Assembly (NCBI RefSeq): GCF_018024495.1
Contig: NZ_CP071696.1
Coordinates: 2,356,001 to 2,420,000 of the forward strand
Direction: 5' to 3'
Length of the DNA: 64,000 bases
From: Agromyces archimandritae
GTDB lineage: Bacteria > Actinomycetota > Actinomycetes > Actinomycetales > Microbacteriaceae
Within the stretch, counting starts at the first letter, position 1; the number at the start of each line of letters is the position of its first letter. Both the position numbers and the translations under genes were made by a program. The notes beneath the pieces are model-generated. The model saw only the letters and a program-made list of their open reading frames with translations. It did not search any database and had not been told where the DNA came from. Below, piece by piece: positions 14,060 to 21,921 of this stretch.

Positions 14060-14084
14060 CGCACTCCGCGGCGCACGGAGTGCG
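14060..14084 (+). terminator. Candidate terminator hairpin after rnhA
   Basis: CGCACTCCG (14060-14068) and CGGAGTGCG (14076-14084) form a perfect 9-bp stem with a 7-base loop, 18 bp after the rnhA stop. There is no U-run. The next gene's TACCTT -10 hexamer begins 6 bp later, so the hairpin cleanly separates the two transcription units. Confidence 0.5.
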
Positions 14085-14102
14085 AGCCGGTACCTTCGGA
14101 GT

Positions 14103-14591
14103 ATGGATGCGAGCCAACGCGATGACGAGGTCGATCTGCTGATCGACGCCTGGTCGCGGCGACTGCCCGCCGTCGACCTCACGCCCCTCGACGTCATGTC
14201 GCGCCTGCGCCGTGCGGCGAACCGTCTCGCGAAGCTGCGCGGCGAGGCGTTCAAGTCCGCCGGGCTCGCCGCATGGGAGTTCGACGTGCTCGCCGCCCTC
14301 CGTCGTGAGGAGCCGCCGCACGAACTCAGCCCGGCCCAACTGATCGCGGCGACGATGATCGGCAGCGCCGCGATGACGAACCGCATCGAGAACCTCGTGC
14401 GCCGCGGGCTCGTCGAACGCCGCCCGAACCCCCGCGATGGGCGCAGCGTGCTCGTCCGCATCACCGCCGAGGGAGTGACGCGGGTCGACGAGGCGATGCG
14501 CGGACTCGCCGAACGCGAAGCGATCGAGCTCGCCGAACTCACCGCCCAGGAGCAGGCGACGCTCGCCGCCCTCCTCCGTCGCCTCGCGTAG
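14103..14591 (+). CDS. MarR-family transcriptional regulator
   Basis: A 162-residue MarR protein: helical N-terminus with RLRRAANRLAK, winged helix with QLIAATMIGSAAMTNRIENL for recognition, and the wing RRPNPRDGRSVLVRIT, followed by the dimerising C-terminal helices. These regulators usually repress an adjacent gene and release DNA on binding small phenolic ligands. No obvious target is divergent to it; the downstream gene is convergent. TACCTT sits exactly 6 bases before the ATG, supporting this start and a leaderless mRNA. Confidence 0.87.
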   Translation: MDASQRDDEVDLLIDAWSRRLPAVDLTPLDVMSRLRRAANRLAKLRGEAFKSAGLAAWEFDVLAALRREEPPHELSPAQLIAATMIGSAAMTNRIENLVRRGLVERRPNPRDGRSVLVRITAEGVTRVDEAMRGLAEREAIELAELTAQEQATLAALLRRLA

Positions 14592-14598
14592 GCAAGCT

Positions 14599-14640
14599 GC
14601 TCGCGCAGGCACCTGCTCGCGCACGCACCCGCTCGCGCAG
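14599..14640. repeat. Short 16-bp tandem repeat between convergent genes
   Basis: GCTCGCGCA recurs at 14599, 14615 and 14631 (period 16 bp) in the gap between the MarR gene and the convergent cyclase-like gene. No coding or secondary-structure role is evident. Confidence 0.6.
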
Positions 14641-14694
14641 TAGGCGTCGCGTCGGCGGCGGTCCGCGTGGACGGCGGCTCGGCGCGGCTGCGCC

Positions 14695-15615
14695 CTATCG
14701 CGCCCAGTCGAGCACGCGTAGCGCGCGCAGGGTGTTCCACGGGCTGGGGCGGCCTTCCGGGGCATCCACCGCGAAGTAGACCTCGCCCTCCCACGGCGCA
14801 CCGGCCGGCCATGGTCCGTCGGCGTCGCGGGCGTGCAGGAGGAGTTCGATGGCCGGGCCGATGCGGGGGTCGGGCGGATCGCCGGTGCCGCGGAAGTAGT
14901 CGAGGGCGCGCAGCACGTCGTACGTCCAGTACGGCGGGAACGCGAAGTTCGCGTACCGCGGCAGCACGATCTCGCCCGTGCTGAGCCGGCGGTAGAGGTT
15001 GCGTTCCAGCAGGTACTCCTCGCCGCGGCGGCGTGCCGTCTCGACGTCGGGGCGGGTGGATGCCGTGGCCCGCTCGAACTCGGCGAGCCCTTCGAGCACG
15101 CACAGCGTCGAGTCGAACGAGGAGCGTTGCGACTCGGGGGCGTCGCAGTTCCATCCGCCGTCATCGAGCTGCTCCGACAGCAGCACGTCGATGAGACGGT
15201 CGGCGCCGTCCAGCACCCCGAAATACGCGCCGAGGGCGAGCACGCCGCCGTTGATGCAGGCTTCGACCTCGCCCTCGAAGTACGGGAGCCCGCCCTCCTG
15301 CTCGCGCCAGTGCACGCCGGTGCGCACGCGTTCCACGGCCTCGCGCACCGGCGCTTGGGCGGGGTCGATCCCGAGGCGGCGCAGCAGGTGCAGGGTCCAG
15401 GTGACGCTCCGCCGGTCGCCGTTCTCGCCGTAGACGTCGCCGCCCCAGCATCCATCGGCCGGCTGCAGGGCGAGCAGACGCGCACCCCAGCCCTCCGTGG
15501 CGACCTTCGCCCGTTCGGCGGCCACCTCGGCCGGCGGCGAACCGCCCAGGTCGCGCATCGCCTGCCACCGGATCGAGGGGTCCTCCGCCTCGAGCAACCA
15601 CGCCACGGTATCCAT
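14695..15615 (-). CDS. Squalene-cyclase/prenyltransferase-fold (alpha-toroid) protein
   Basis: A 306-residue protein resembling one half of a terpenoid-cyclase alpha6/alpha6 barrel. QW-like repeats are visible: LQPADGCWGGDVY, EQLDDGGWNCDAPES and a C-terminal DGPWPAG. It is less than half the length of a squalene-hopene cyclase and I see no DXDD protonation motif, so cyclase activity is doubtful. Proteins of this size in actinobacteria are usually hypothetical. No isoprenoid genes lie nearby. CAGGAT sits exactly 6 bases upstream of the ATG at 15615, fitting a leaderless mRNA. The upstream 465 bp hold only repeats. Confidence 0.7.
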   Translation of the reverse strand: MDTVAWLLEAEDPSIRWQAMRDLGGSPPAEVAAERAKVATEGWGARLLALQPADGCWGGDVYGENGDRRSVTWTLHLLRRLGIDPAQAPVREAVERVRTGVHWREQEGGLPYFEGEVEACINGGVLALGAYFGVLDGADRLIDVLLSEQLDDGGWNCDAPESQRSSFDSTLCVLEGLAEFERATASTRPDVETARRRGEEYLLERNLYRRLSTGEIVLPRYANFAFPPYWTYDVLRALDYFRGTGDPPDPRIGPAIELLLHARDADGPWPAGAPWEGEVYFAVDAPEGRPSPWNTLRALRVLDWAR

Positions 15616-15714
15616 GCGCCCATCCTGCCCGCCCCCACCGACACTCCCCGCCCGCCCCGCCGCCCGCGCTCGCCCCGCCGCCCTCTCCTCCTGCGCATTC
15701 GCCGCCCCTTCCTC

Positions 15715-15802
15715 CTGCGCAATGCAGGAGCGCAGTCGTGTCGCGGGCGGTGCTGCCGCATCGCAGGGTGCGACACACCGTGTGCGTTCCTGCATTGCGC
15801 AG
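15715..15802. repeat. Long inverted repeat with 20-bp arms
   Basis: Arms 15715-15734 and 15783-15802 are complementary at 19 of 20 positions (CTGCGCAATGCAGGAGCGCA and its near-complement), with a 48-base loop. It lies between two divergent genes, about 100 bp upstream of the cyclase-like start. The core TGCAGG resembles the GAATGCAGGG core of the twin palindromes at 20073 and 26704, but the elements are not otherwise alike. Confidence 0.7.
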
Positions 15803-15873
15803 AAGTGCGACGCCCGGAGTGCCGGCCCGACCACCGCGCCGCCGGATGCCGGTGGTGGCCCGGCGGAGGTCGA

Positions 15874-16020
15874 CCGGCGGCGGCCCGTCCGGCGGCGGCC
15901 CGTCCGACGGCAGCCCGTCCGGCGGCGGCCCGACCGGCGGCCGACCGGTGCCCGGAGGTGCCCGACCGGCGCCCGGAGGTGCCCGACCGGCGCCTGGCCG
16001 ATGCCCGACCGGCGCCCGGC
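15874..16020. repeat. GC-rich minisatellites in a 465-bp non-coding region
   Basis: The gap between the cyclase-like gene and the thioesterase-like gene contains first a 15-bp repeat (CGGCGGCGGCCCGTC, about 15874-15945) and then a 21-bp repeat (GTGCCCGACCGGCGCCCGGAG-like, about 15949-16020). Units are imperfect. I see no gene in this stretch; open frames there are by-products of its composition. Confidence 0.65.
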
Positions 16021-16081
16021 CATTTGGCCGAACCGCACAACGGGTTCGCACCGGCATCCATTCGCGGGCATGATCGTGCCC

Positions 16082-16537
16082 ATGCGCATGACCCCGAGAC
16101 GACTCGCCGTCGGCATGAGCCTGTGGATCCCGAACCTGTTCAGCGGCATCCGCGTCAGGCGGTTCGCCGACGACTGGACGAGCGCCGACGTCGAACTGCA
16201 CGTCAACGTCTTCACCCGCAACTTCGTGAAGACCGCGTTCGGCGGTTCGATGTCGGCGATGACCGACCCGTACTACTTCATGCTCGTCATGCACCAGCTC
16301 GGCCGCGACTACATGGTGTGGGACACGCGCGGTGAGATCGAGTTCGTCAAGCCGGGCCGCGGTGTGCTGTCGGCGCATTTCGAGGTGCCCCGAGCCAAGG
16401 CCGAGGAACTGCGCGAGCGTGCCCGCGGGGGCGCGAAAGTCCTCGAATGGTTCGAGACCGAGATCACCGACCGGGAGGGCGACGTCGTCGCCCGCGTGCG
16501 ACGAGAGGTCTACGTCCGCGAGAAGCGTCGCGCCTGA
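16082..16537 (+). CDS. DUF4442-like hotdog-fold thioesterase-family protein
   Basis: A 151-residue protein matching my memory of DUF4442/PaaI-like hotdog proteins: RLAVGMSLWIPNLFSGIRV, then NVFTRNFVKTAFGGSMSAMTDPYYFMLV, and a strand-rich C-terminus ending VRREVYVREKRRA. Family members are suspected acyl-CoA thioesterases; no catalytic assignment is possible. Starts at 16070 or 16088 are also in frame; 16082 is preferred because CATGAT ends 7 bases before it. The last 11 codons and stop are copied in a 47-bp tandem duplication immediately downstream. Confidence 0.72.
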   Translation: MRMTPRRLAVGMSLWIPNLFSGIRVRRFADDWTSADVELHVNVFTRNFVKTAFGGSMSAMTDPYYFMLVMHQLGRDYMVWDTRGEIEFVKPGRGVLSAHFEVPRAKAEELRERARGGAKVLEWFETEITDREGDVVARVRREVYVREKRRA

Positions 16538-16606
16538 CGCGGCCGAGGCGGCGAGACGCGAGGTCTACGTCCGCGAGAAGCGTCGCGCCTGACGCGGCCG
16601 AGGCGG
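16505..16606. repeat. Tandem duplication of a gene's 3' end
   Basis: A 47-bp block (16505-16551) covering the last codons and stop of the thioesterase-like gene is repeated identically at 16560-16606, 55 bp apart. A decayed third piece (CGTCGCGCGTGACGCGGCCG) follows at about 16612. The second copy has no start and is not a gene. Confidence 0.9.
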
Positions 16607-16670
16607 GCGGAACGTCGCGCGTGACGCGGCCGACCGGGCTTCGGTGGGCGGCCGGGCCTGACGCGCCCGG

Positions 16671-16731
16671 GGTCTCGCGGAGCGCCCGGCTTCAGGGCCC
16701 GGTGCGGGTCTCGCGGAGCGCCCGGCTTCAG
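16671..16731. repeat. Direct repeat of 25 bp at the end of the AraC-type gene
   Basis: A 25-bp block beginning GGTCTCGCGGAGCGCCCGGC is present at 16671-16695 and 16707-16731 (period 36 bp). The second copy overlaps the TGA stop of the AraC-type gene on the other strand, so the C-terminus of that protein was shaped by the repeat or its duplication. Confidence 0.75.
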
Positions 16732-17594
16732 CGCTCGGCGCGGGCCTCGCGAGCGTAGCGGCCGGGCGGCACGCCGATGACCGTGCGGAACTCGCGCGTG
16801 AAATGCGCCTGATCGGCGTATCCGATGGATGCGGCGAGTTCGGCCAGCGGCGGATGCCCGGGCTCGGCGAGCCGCGCGGACGCCTCCTGCAAGCGGTAGC
16901 GGCGGATCAGCCACTTCGGTGTGAGCCCGAGCTCCTCGCGGACGAGGCGTTCGAGCCGGCGCACCCCCGTCCCGGCGATCTCCGCGAGCTGCTCGACCCG
17001 CACGATGCCGCGGTCGTCCTCGGCGCGCGCCACGAGCTCGCGTACGAGCCGCGCCCGGGGCGCCGGTTCGAGACCCAGCCCGCCGAGCCAGCGCTCGAAC
17101 GTCGCGATCGCGGCATCGTCGTCGCCGCCCGCTATGGATGCCGCGACGCCCGCCGCCATCCGCTCCGCGCCGGGGGCGGACACCGGCGCCGATCGGCCGA
17201 TCAGCTCGCGCGGCGCGATGCCGAGCAGCGCGCGGGCCGTGCCGGGTTGCAGCAGCACGCCGAACGCCCACCCGTCGCCCTCGAGTGCCCGGGTCGACAT
17301 CCCGGGCGAGGGGCCGTGCACGATCGCGCGCCGATCGCCCGATTCGACGACGAGGTTCGTCGACGGATACTCGAGCACCCGCTGCGCGACGCTCGCCCCG
17401 GGCGGCAGCCGCCAGCGGGGGATCCAGACGTGCCGCACGAGCTCCGCGAGCCCGGGCGCGGGCGGGCGCCGGCTCATGCGCACCGGCTGCCGGTCGTCGC
17501 CGTCGACGGCGAGCGCGGGCTGCCCCGGCTGTGCGGCAAGCACCCCGCGACTCCTCGGCGCGCCCGCGCGCGCCCGCCAGTGCCGGTCGTCCAT
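16728..17594 (-). CDS. AraC-family transcriptional regulator
   Basis: A 288-residue regulator. The N-terminal ~150 residues (RHVWIPRWRLPPGASVAQRVLEYPSTNLVVE) resemble the DUF6597-type sensor found in many actinobacterial AraC proteins. The C-terminal ~100 residues hold two helix-turn-helix units, VEQLAEIAGTGVRRLERLVRE and PLAELAASIGYADQAHFTREFRTVIGVPPGRYA, the latter typical of AraC. Upstream in-frame starts exist, but CATACT lies exactly 6 bases before the ATG at 17594, so this start and a leaderless mRNA are preferred. It is divergent from the SRPBCC gene, which could be its target. Confidence 0.87.
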   Translation of the reverse strand: MDDRHWRARAGAPRSRGVLAAQPGQPALAVDGDDRQPVRMSRRPPAPGLAELVRHVWIPRWRLPPGASVAQRVLEYPSTNLVVESGDRRAIVHGPSPGMSTRALEGDGWAFGVLLQPGTARALLGIAPRELIGRSAPVSAPGAERMAAGVAASIAGGDDDAAIATFERWLGGLGLEPAPRARLVRELVARAEDDRGIVRVEQLAEIAGTGVRRLERLVREELGLTPKWLIRRYRLQEASARLAEPGHPPLAELAASIGYADQAHFTREFRTVIGVPPGRYAREARAER

Positions 17595-17878
17595 GGCCCC
17601 AGTATGGATACCCCCACCGACATCGCCCGCCGCGCCCGGCGGCATCCACTCGCGCCGCCACGACAGGCTGGGACGCGCCCCACCGTCACGGAAGCAGGCC
17701 ATCCCGTCGCCGGTGCGGTCGATTCGGCCTGTTTCGGTGCCACCCGGTCGATTCGGCCTGCCTTTCGCGCCGCCCGCCCCGCGCCGCCGCCCGGCCCCGC
17801 GGCCCCCGCCGCCCGACACCGCCCCCGCTGTCGCGTTCGTGCAAGACGGGCGCCCCGCGGCATCCATACCGTCGGAGC

Positions 17879-18349
17879 ATGACCGAAATCGCAGAAGACA
17901 CCGCATTCGAATCCACCTTCTTCGTCGCCGCCGAGCCGCAGACCGTGTGGGACGCGATCACGGGCGACGCCGGCAATCGCGCCGTCATGTGGGGCAGCGT
18001 GCTGCGCGGCGAACTCGCCCCCGGCGGTCGCTACGAGTACGTCGGCCCGGGCGAGGACGGCGCGGAGACCGTGCACGTCTACGGCGAGGTGCTGCAGGCC
18101 GAGGCGCCGCGCATCCTGCAGCTCGTCGAGCACCCCGGGCCGAGTTACCGCGACAACCACGCCGAACTCACCAGCCGGATGACCTGGCGGATCGAGCCGG
18201 CCGGGCCCGGCCTGTCGAAGGTCGTGTTCACGAACGACGAGTGGAGCCCCGGCAACCCCGCCCGCGAGCATACGAGCGAATCGTGGCCGCTCGTGCTGTC
18301 GAGCTGGAAGAGCTACATCGAGACGGGCCGCGCCCTGCCGATGGGCTGA
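17879..18349 (+). CDS. SRPBCC-domain (START/AHSA1-like) protein
   Basis: A 156-residue protein with the START-like fold: FVAAEPQTVWDAITG near the N-terminus, the strand VMWGSVLRGELAPGGRYEYVG, and the C-terminal helix ESWPLVLSSWKSYIETG. Such proteins bind hydrophobic ligands or act as activators of ATPases; AHSA1-like ones are frequent in actinobacteria with unknown function. TACCGT lies exactly 6 bases before the ATG, suggesting leaderless transcription; the GGAG directly before the start is too close to act as a ribosome-binding site. It is divergent from the AraC-type regulator. Confidence 0.82.
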   Translation: MTEIAEDTAFESTFFVAAEPQTVWDAITGDAGNRAVMWGSVLRGELAPGGRYEYVGPGEDGAETVHVYGEVLQAEAPRILQLVEHPGPSYRDNHAELTSRMTWRIEPAGPGLSKVVFTNDEWSPGNPAREHTSESWPLVLSSWKSYIETGRALPMG

Positions 18350-18385
18350 GTTCCGGGGTGTGGATGCCGTGGCGCGCGGCCGCGT

Positions 18386-18743
18386 CGGCGCGCCGCTGCC
18401 CGGTCGGCGACCCGCAGGAGTGCCGATCTCCCGTGAACGCTCGCCCAGGAGTGCCGATCTCCCGTGAACGCTCGCCCAGGAGTGCCGATCTCCCGTGAAC
18501 GCTCGCCCAGGAGTGCCGATCTCCCGTGAACGCTCGCGTAGGAGTGCCGATCTCCCGCAGGAGTACCGAAATCCCGGCACTCCTGCGGGAGGTTCGCACT
18601 CCTGCATGCTGAGGTCGGGACGTGGTGCGCGGGTCCAGGTGTGGATGCCGGAGGGCACGGACGCCGAGCGTCGAAGCCCGAGCGCATGGCTGCCCCGGCG
18701 CGCCGATGCCAGGTCGGCGACCCGCAGGAGCGCCGATCTCCCG
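18386..18743. repeat. Repeat-rich 480-bp intergenic region with five 31-bp tandem units
   Basis: Units starting AGGAGTGCCGATCTCCCG occur at 18416, 18447, 18478, 18509 and 18540, exactly 31 bp apart, then break into a hairpin variant ending near 18610. There are no variable spacers, so it is not a CRISPR array. A 48-bp block just before the array (18386-18433) recurs at 18696-18743 with three differences. The AGGAGTGCCGATCTCCCG word is shared with 43729-43890 and 52943-53006. I see no gene between 18350 and 18831. Confidence 0.88.
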
Positions 18744-18831
18744 GTGGAGTTCTCGAATCCCGGCACCAGGAGATCGGGCCTTCGAGGGCGAGTTCGGCCG
18801 CGCCCCAGCGGCGCCGCCTAGCATCGAGGGC

Positions 18832-20046
18832 GTGCATCCGGCATCCACCCCCGAACCCGCGCAGGCGCCCACAGGCGGCCCCGACCCCTCGCGCGGCATC
18901 GTGCGGGTGCCGAATCCGCCGATCGCGGAGGCCGGCCCGCCGCGCATCGGGGAACGCGTCGTGCGAGGCGGGCGTGCGTACCGCGCGGTGACGTTCTCGT
19001 GGGCGGATGCCGACCCGCGCGCCCGCGTGCTGCTCCACGTCAACGGGCTCACCGATCAGCATCGTGCCGATGTGACGCCGGCGCTTCTGGAACGGGTCGC
19101 GCCGGGGGTGCTCGCGGCGACCGTCCTCATCGACGAGCGGGCGGCGGCCAGCTACCGCTTCGCGAGCGATCCGGAGCTGCCGGTGGATGCCGGCCGCACG
19201 CGCGACGGCTGGCGCCGGGTGCACCGTCTCGGCGTCCCAGATCCGCATGGCGCCGAGCGCATCCCGAACCCCCTCGGCGACGCCTCGTCCGTGCTTACGA
19301 TGCCGGCCGCGCCCGTGCACCCGGCCTGGGCGGCCGGCGCGCCCGTGCGCACACCCGGCACGCTCCGAACGCTCGTCGCGCACGACCCCGAGCACGGCCC
19401 GCGCAGCATCCGGGTGTGGATGCCGGAGGGCGCCCGCCCCGGCCGCCTGCTCGTCCTGTTCGACGGCGAGACCTGGCATGGGCTGGGCATCGCCGACGCC
19501 CTCGTGCGCCGCGAGGGTCCGCCGTTCGCCGTCGCCCTGGTCGATGCGATCTCGCTCGATGTGCGCGCCCGCCAACTGCCCGATCCGGTCGCCGCCGCCG
19601 CGCTGCTCGAGACGCAGGTGCTGCCCGCGCTCGCCGGGGCGGGCATCCGGTACGCCGCGGAGCACACGGTCGTGTCGGGGGAGAGTTTCGGCGGGCTCGC
19701 CGCAGCGGGCATCGCCATCACGCGCCCGGATCTCGCCGGCACGGCGATCGCCCGCAGCGGCTCCTTCCACTTCCGGGCCGACGCCGCGGATCCGGGCGGG
19801 CGCCCGGGCGCCGCGGGGGAGCCGGGCACGGGCGACCTCGCCGCGCGGCTCGACCGGCATCCGCCCGCCGCACGGCTCATGCTGAGCGCCGGCGACTGGG
19901 AACCGGTCATCGCCCCGCACGCCCGCCGCTTCGCGGAGCTCGCCGCCGCGCGCGGCTTCGACGCCGCCTTCACGCCCTATGCCGGCGGGCACGACTACGC
20001 GTGGTGGCGGCACGAACTCTTCCGCAGCCTCGACGCCCTCCGCTGA
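18832..20046 (+). CDS. Enterochelin (Fes)-like esterase
   Basis: A 404-residue protein with the Fes layout: an N-terminal beta-rich domain (about 40-160, AVTFSWADADPRARVLLHVNG) followed by an alpha/beta-hydrolase domain of the esterase-D type. The nucleophile elbow is GESFGG and the likely catalytic His is in YAGGHDYAWW. Fes enzymes hydrolyse ferric tri-catechol siderophores in the cytoplasm to free iron; no signal peptide is seen here. The GTG at 18832 is the first plausible start, with TAGCAT ending 7 bases before it. No iron box was found upstream, unlike the siderophore-interacting protein at 35952. It may alternatively act on other esters. Confidence 0.78.
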   Translation: MHPASTPEPAQAPTGGPDPSRGIVRVPNPPIAEAGPPRIGERVVRGGRAYRAVTFSWADADPRARVLLHVNGLTDQHRADVTPALLERVAPGVLAATVLIDERAAASYRFASDPELPVDAGRTRDGWRRVHRLGVPDPHGAERIPNPLGDASSVLTMPAAPVHPAWAAGAPVRTPGTLRTLVAHDPEHGPRSIRVWMPEGARPGRLLVLFDGETWHGLGIADALVRREGPPFAVALVDAISLDVRARQLPDPVAAAALLETQVLPALAGAGIRYAAEHTVVSGESFGGLAAAGIAITRPDLAGTAIARSGSFHFRADAADPGGRPGAAGEPGTGDLAARLDRHPPAARLMLSAGDWEPVIAPHARRFAELAAARGFDAAFTPYAGGHDYAWWRHELFRSLDALR

Positions 20047-20072
20047 CGCGCACCCGGGCGCGCGTCCGCGCC

Positions 20073-20146
20073 GCACCCCGCGGAACGTGAGTGGACAAGA
20101 ATGCAGGGTGCGGGCGCGGCGCAACCCTGCATTCTTGTCCACTCAC
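20073..20146. repeat. Twin palindrome, copy 1 (74 bp)
   Basis: Perfect 23-bp arms (20087-20109 and 20124-20146; GTGAGTGGACAAGAATGCAG...) surround a 14-base loop. The whole 74 bp, including 14 bp of left flank, is identical to 26704-26777. Here it lies between the convergent ends of the Fes-like gene and the peptide-transport operon, where the hairpin can terminate transcription from both sides. Confidence 0.92.
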
Positions 20147-20164
20147 GGTGCGATGGGCGTCGTC

Positions 20165-20225
20165 GTCGATTCGTCACCGAGGAACAGTGCGAGTGGGCGT
20201 CGACTGTCGAGAGTGACGAATCGAC
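20165..20225. repeat. Inverted repeat with 13-bp arms
   Basis: GTCGATTCGTCAC (20165-20177) pairs perfectly with GTGACGAATCGAC (20213-20225) across a 35-base loop. It follows the twin palindrome in the same convergent gap, so two stacked hairpins separate the Fes-like gene from the importer operon. Confidence 0.75.
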
Positions 20226-20269
20226 AGCGGCCAGGGCGCGGCGTAGGGACGCGCGCCGCGCCCGGCCCG

Positions 20270-21115
20270 CTATGCGCCGGTGTACACGGCCGGGGCGTCC
20301 GCCCAGGCGGCGCGTTCCTCGGTGCTGGGCGCGCGAGGGATGCGCCCGGCGCCGTCCGGTTCGGGCACCGCCGCGAGCAGGGCCCGAGTGTACGGATGCG
20401 TCGCGCCGGCCCAGACGCGGTCGGTCGGCCCCGACTCGACGACGCGGCCCGCGTACATCACGTGGACGTCGTCGGCGATGCGGCGGACGACCGCGAGGTC
20501 GTGCGAGATGAACAGCATGCCCGCGCCGATCTCGGCGACGAGGTCGCGCATGAGCTGCGCGACGCTCGCCTGCGTCGACGCGTCGAGGGCGGAAATGGGT
20601 TCGTCGGCGACGAGGAGGCGGGGTCGGGCGGCGAGCGCACGGGCGATCGCGATGCGCTGCTTCTGCCCACCGGAGAACGCGTGCGGGTAGCTGGCGACGG
20701 CCGCCGCCGGAAGGCCGACGCGTTCGAGCCACTCCTCGGGGGTGCCCGGCTGCTGTCCTCGCGCCGCGGCTGCGCGGGCGCCGTCGGCGATCTGATCGCC
20801 GATGCGGCGCCTGGGGTTCAAGGAGGTCGACGGGTCCTGGAACACCATCTGGATACCGGTGAACGCACCCGTCCGGCGTCGCAGCCCGAGCGGCGGCACG
20901 GGGGCGCCGTCGAAGCGCACCTGGCCCTCGGCGGGCCGTTCGATGCCGACGACGGCGCGTGCGAGGCTCGACTTGCCCGATCCGCTCTCCCCGACGAGGG
21001 CGACGGTGCGACCGGTGCCGACTTCGAGGGAGACGCCGTCGACGGCGGTCACGGGCGGGTGCCCGGGGTAGCGGACGACGAGCCGTTCCACGTCGAGGAC
21101 CCGGGTCCCGGTCAT
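20270..21115 (-). CDS. Peptide ABC importer, ATP-binding subunit (DppF type)
   Basis: A 281-residue ABC ATPase: Walker A GESGSGKSS, signature SGGQKQRIAIARAL, Walker B LLVADEPISALD, and switch His in ISHDLAV. The C-terminal segment AGATHPYTRALLAAVPEPD is the oligopeptide/dipeptide-type extension. It is the last gene of a five-gene operon and overlaps the previous gene by 4 bp. With the DppD-type subunit it powers uptake of peptides or a similar cargo. Confidence 0.92.
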   Translation of the reverse strand: MTGTRVLDVERLVVRYPGHPPVTAVDGVSLEVGTGRTVALVGESGSGKSSLARAVVGIERPAEGQVRFDGAPVPPLGLRRRTGAFTGIQMVFQDPSTSLNPRRRIGDQIADGARAAAARGQQPGTPEEWLERVGLPAAAVASYPHAFSGGQKQRIAIARALAARPRLLVADEPISALDASTQASVAQLMRDLVAEIGAGMLFISHDLAVVRRIADDVHVMYAGRVVESGPTDRVWAGATHPYTRALLAAVPEPDGAGRIPRAPSTEERAAWADAPAVYTGA

Positions 21116-21921
21116 CGGCCGGCCTCCTGTTCGCTGCCGTCGCTCCCGCCCCGGCCCGAGCCGGGCAGGGCGGCGAGCAGCTGACGGGTGTAGTCGTGCT
21201 CCGGCGCGGTGAAGAGGGCCGCGCGCGGTTGCGACTCGACGATGCGGCCGTCGCGCATGACGGCGACGTCGTCGGCGATCGCGCTCATCACGCCGAGGTC
21301 GTGGGTGACGAGGAGCATGGCGAGCGAGCGTTCGACGGCGAGTTCGCGCAGCAGGGCGAGGATGCCGGCCTGCACGGTCACGTCGAGGGCGGTCGTCGGT
21401 TCGTCGGCGAGCAGCACGTCGGGGTCGCAGGCGAGCGCGGACGCGATGGCGATGCGCTGACGCTGCCCGCCCGAGAACTGGTGCGGGTACCTCCGCAGCG
21501 CCGCTGCCGGATCGGGCAGCTGCACCCGGTCGAGGAGCGCCTCGGCGCGGGAGCGAGCGGCGGCCCGACCGAGCCCGAGGTGGGTACGGATGTGGTCGGT
21601 CAGCTGGTGGCCGACGGTGAGCTGCGGGTGCAGCGCTGACGAGGGATCCTGGAACACCATCGCGATGCGGCGCCCGCGGATCGCGTTCAGGCGTCGCCCG
21701 GGCAGACCGAGCAGTTCGGTCTCGTCGAGGCGGATCGAGCCCGACACCCGCATGCCCCGCGGGAGCAGCCCGAGCACGGCGAGGGAAGTGAGGGTCTTGC
21801 CCGATCCGGATTCACCGGCGAGGCCCTGCACCCGACCGGGCCGCAGCTCGAGGTCGACACCGCGGACGAGGGGGCGGCCGCCGTGCTCGATGCGGAGGTC
21901 GTCTATGACGAGTGCGCTCAT
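21112..21921 (-). CDS. Peptide ABC importer, ATP-binding subunit (DppD type)
   Basis: A 269-residue ABC ATPase with Walker A GESGSGKTLT, signature SGGQRQRIAIASAL, Walker B VLLADEPTTALD and VTHDLGV. The C-terminus APEHDYTRQLLAALPG marks the Dpp/Opp class. The frame is open far upstream, but the ATG at 21921 overlaps the permease stop (ATGA) and gives a normal N-terminus (MSALVIDDLRIEHGG). It overlaps the downstream ATPase gene by 4 bp. Confidence 0.92.
   Translation of the reverse strand: MSALVIDDLRIEHGGRPLVRGVDLELRPGRVQGLAGESGSGKTLTSLAVLGLLPRGMRVSGSIRLDETELLGLPGRRLNAIRGRRIAMVFQDPSSALHPQLTVGHQLTDHIRTHLGLGRAAARSRAEALLDRVQLPDPAAALRRYPHQFSGGQRQRIAIASALACDPDVLLADEPTTALDVTVQAGILALLRELAVERSLAMLLVTHDLGVMSAIADDVAVMRDGRIVESQPRAALFTAPEHDYTRQLLAALPGSGRGGSDGSEQEAGR

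Noticed and set aside
14696..15615. Squalene-hopene cyclase
   Set aside because: Too short and without a visible DXDD motif or hopanoid pathway genes; kept as a cyclase-fold protein only.
16322..16592. Small gene ending in a second copy of VYVREKRRA
   Set aside because: It exists only because the gene end is tandemly duplicated; it has no start signal and lies in the wrong frame for the rest of the protein.
18416..18610. CRISPR array
   Set aside because: The 31-bp units are back to back with no variable spacers, and no cas genes are nearby.
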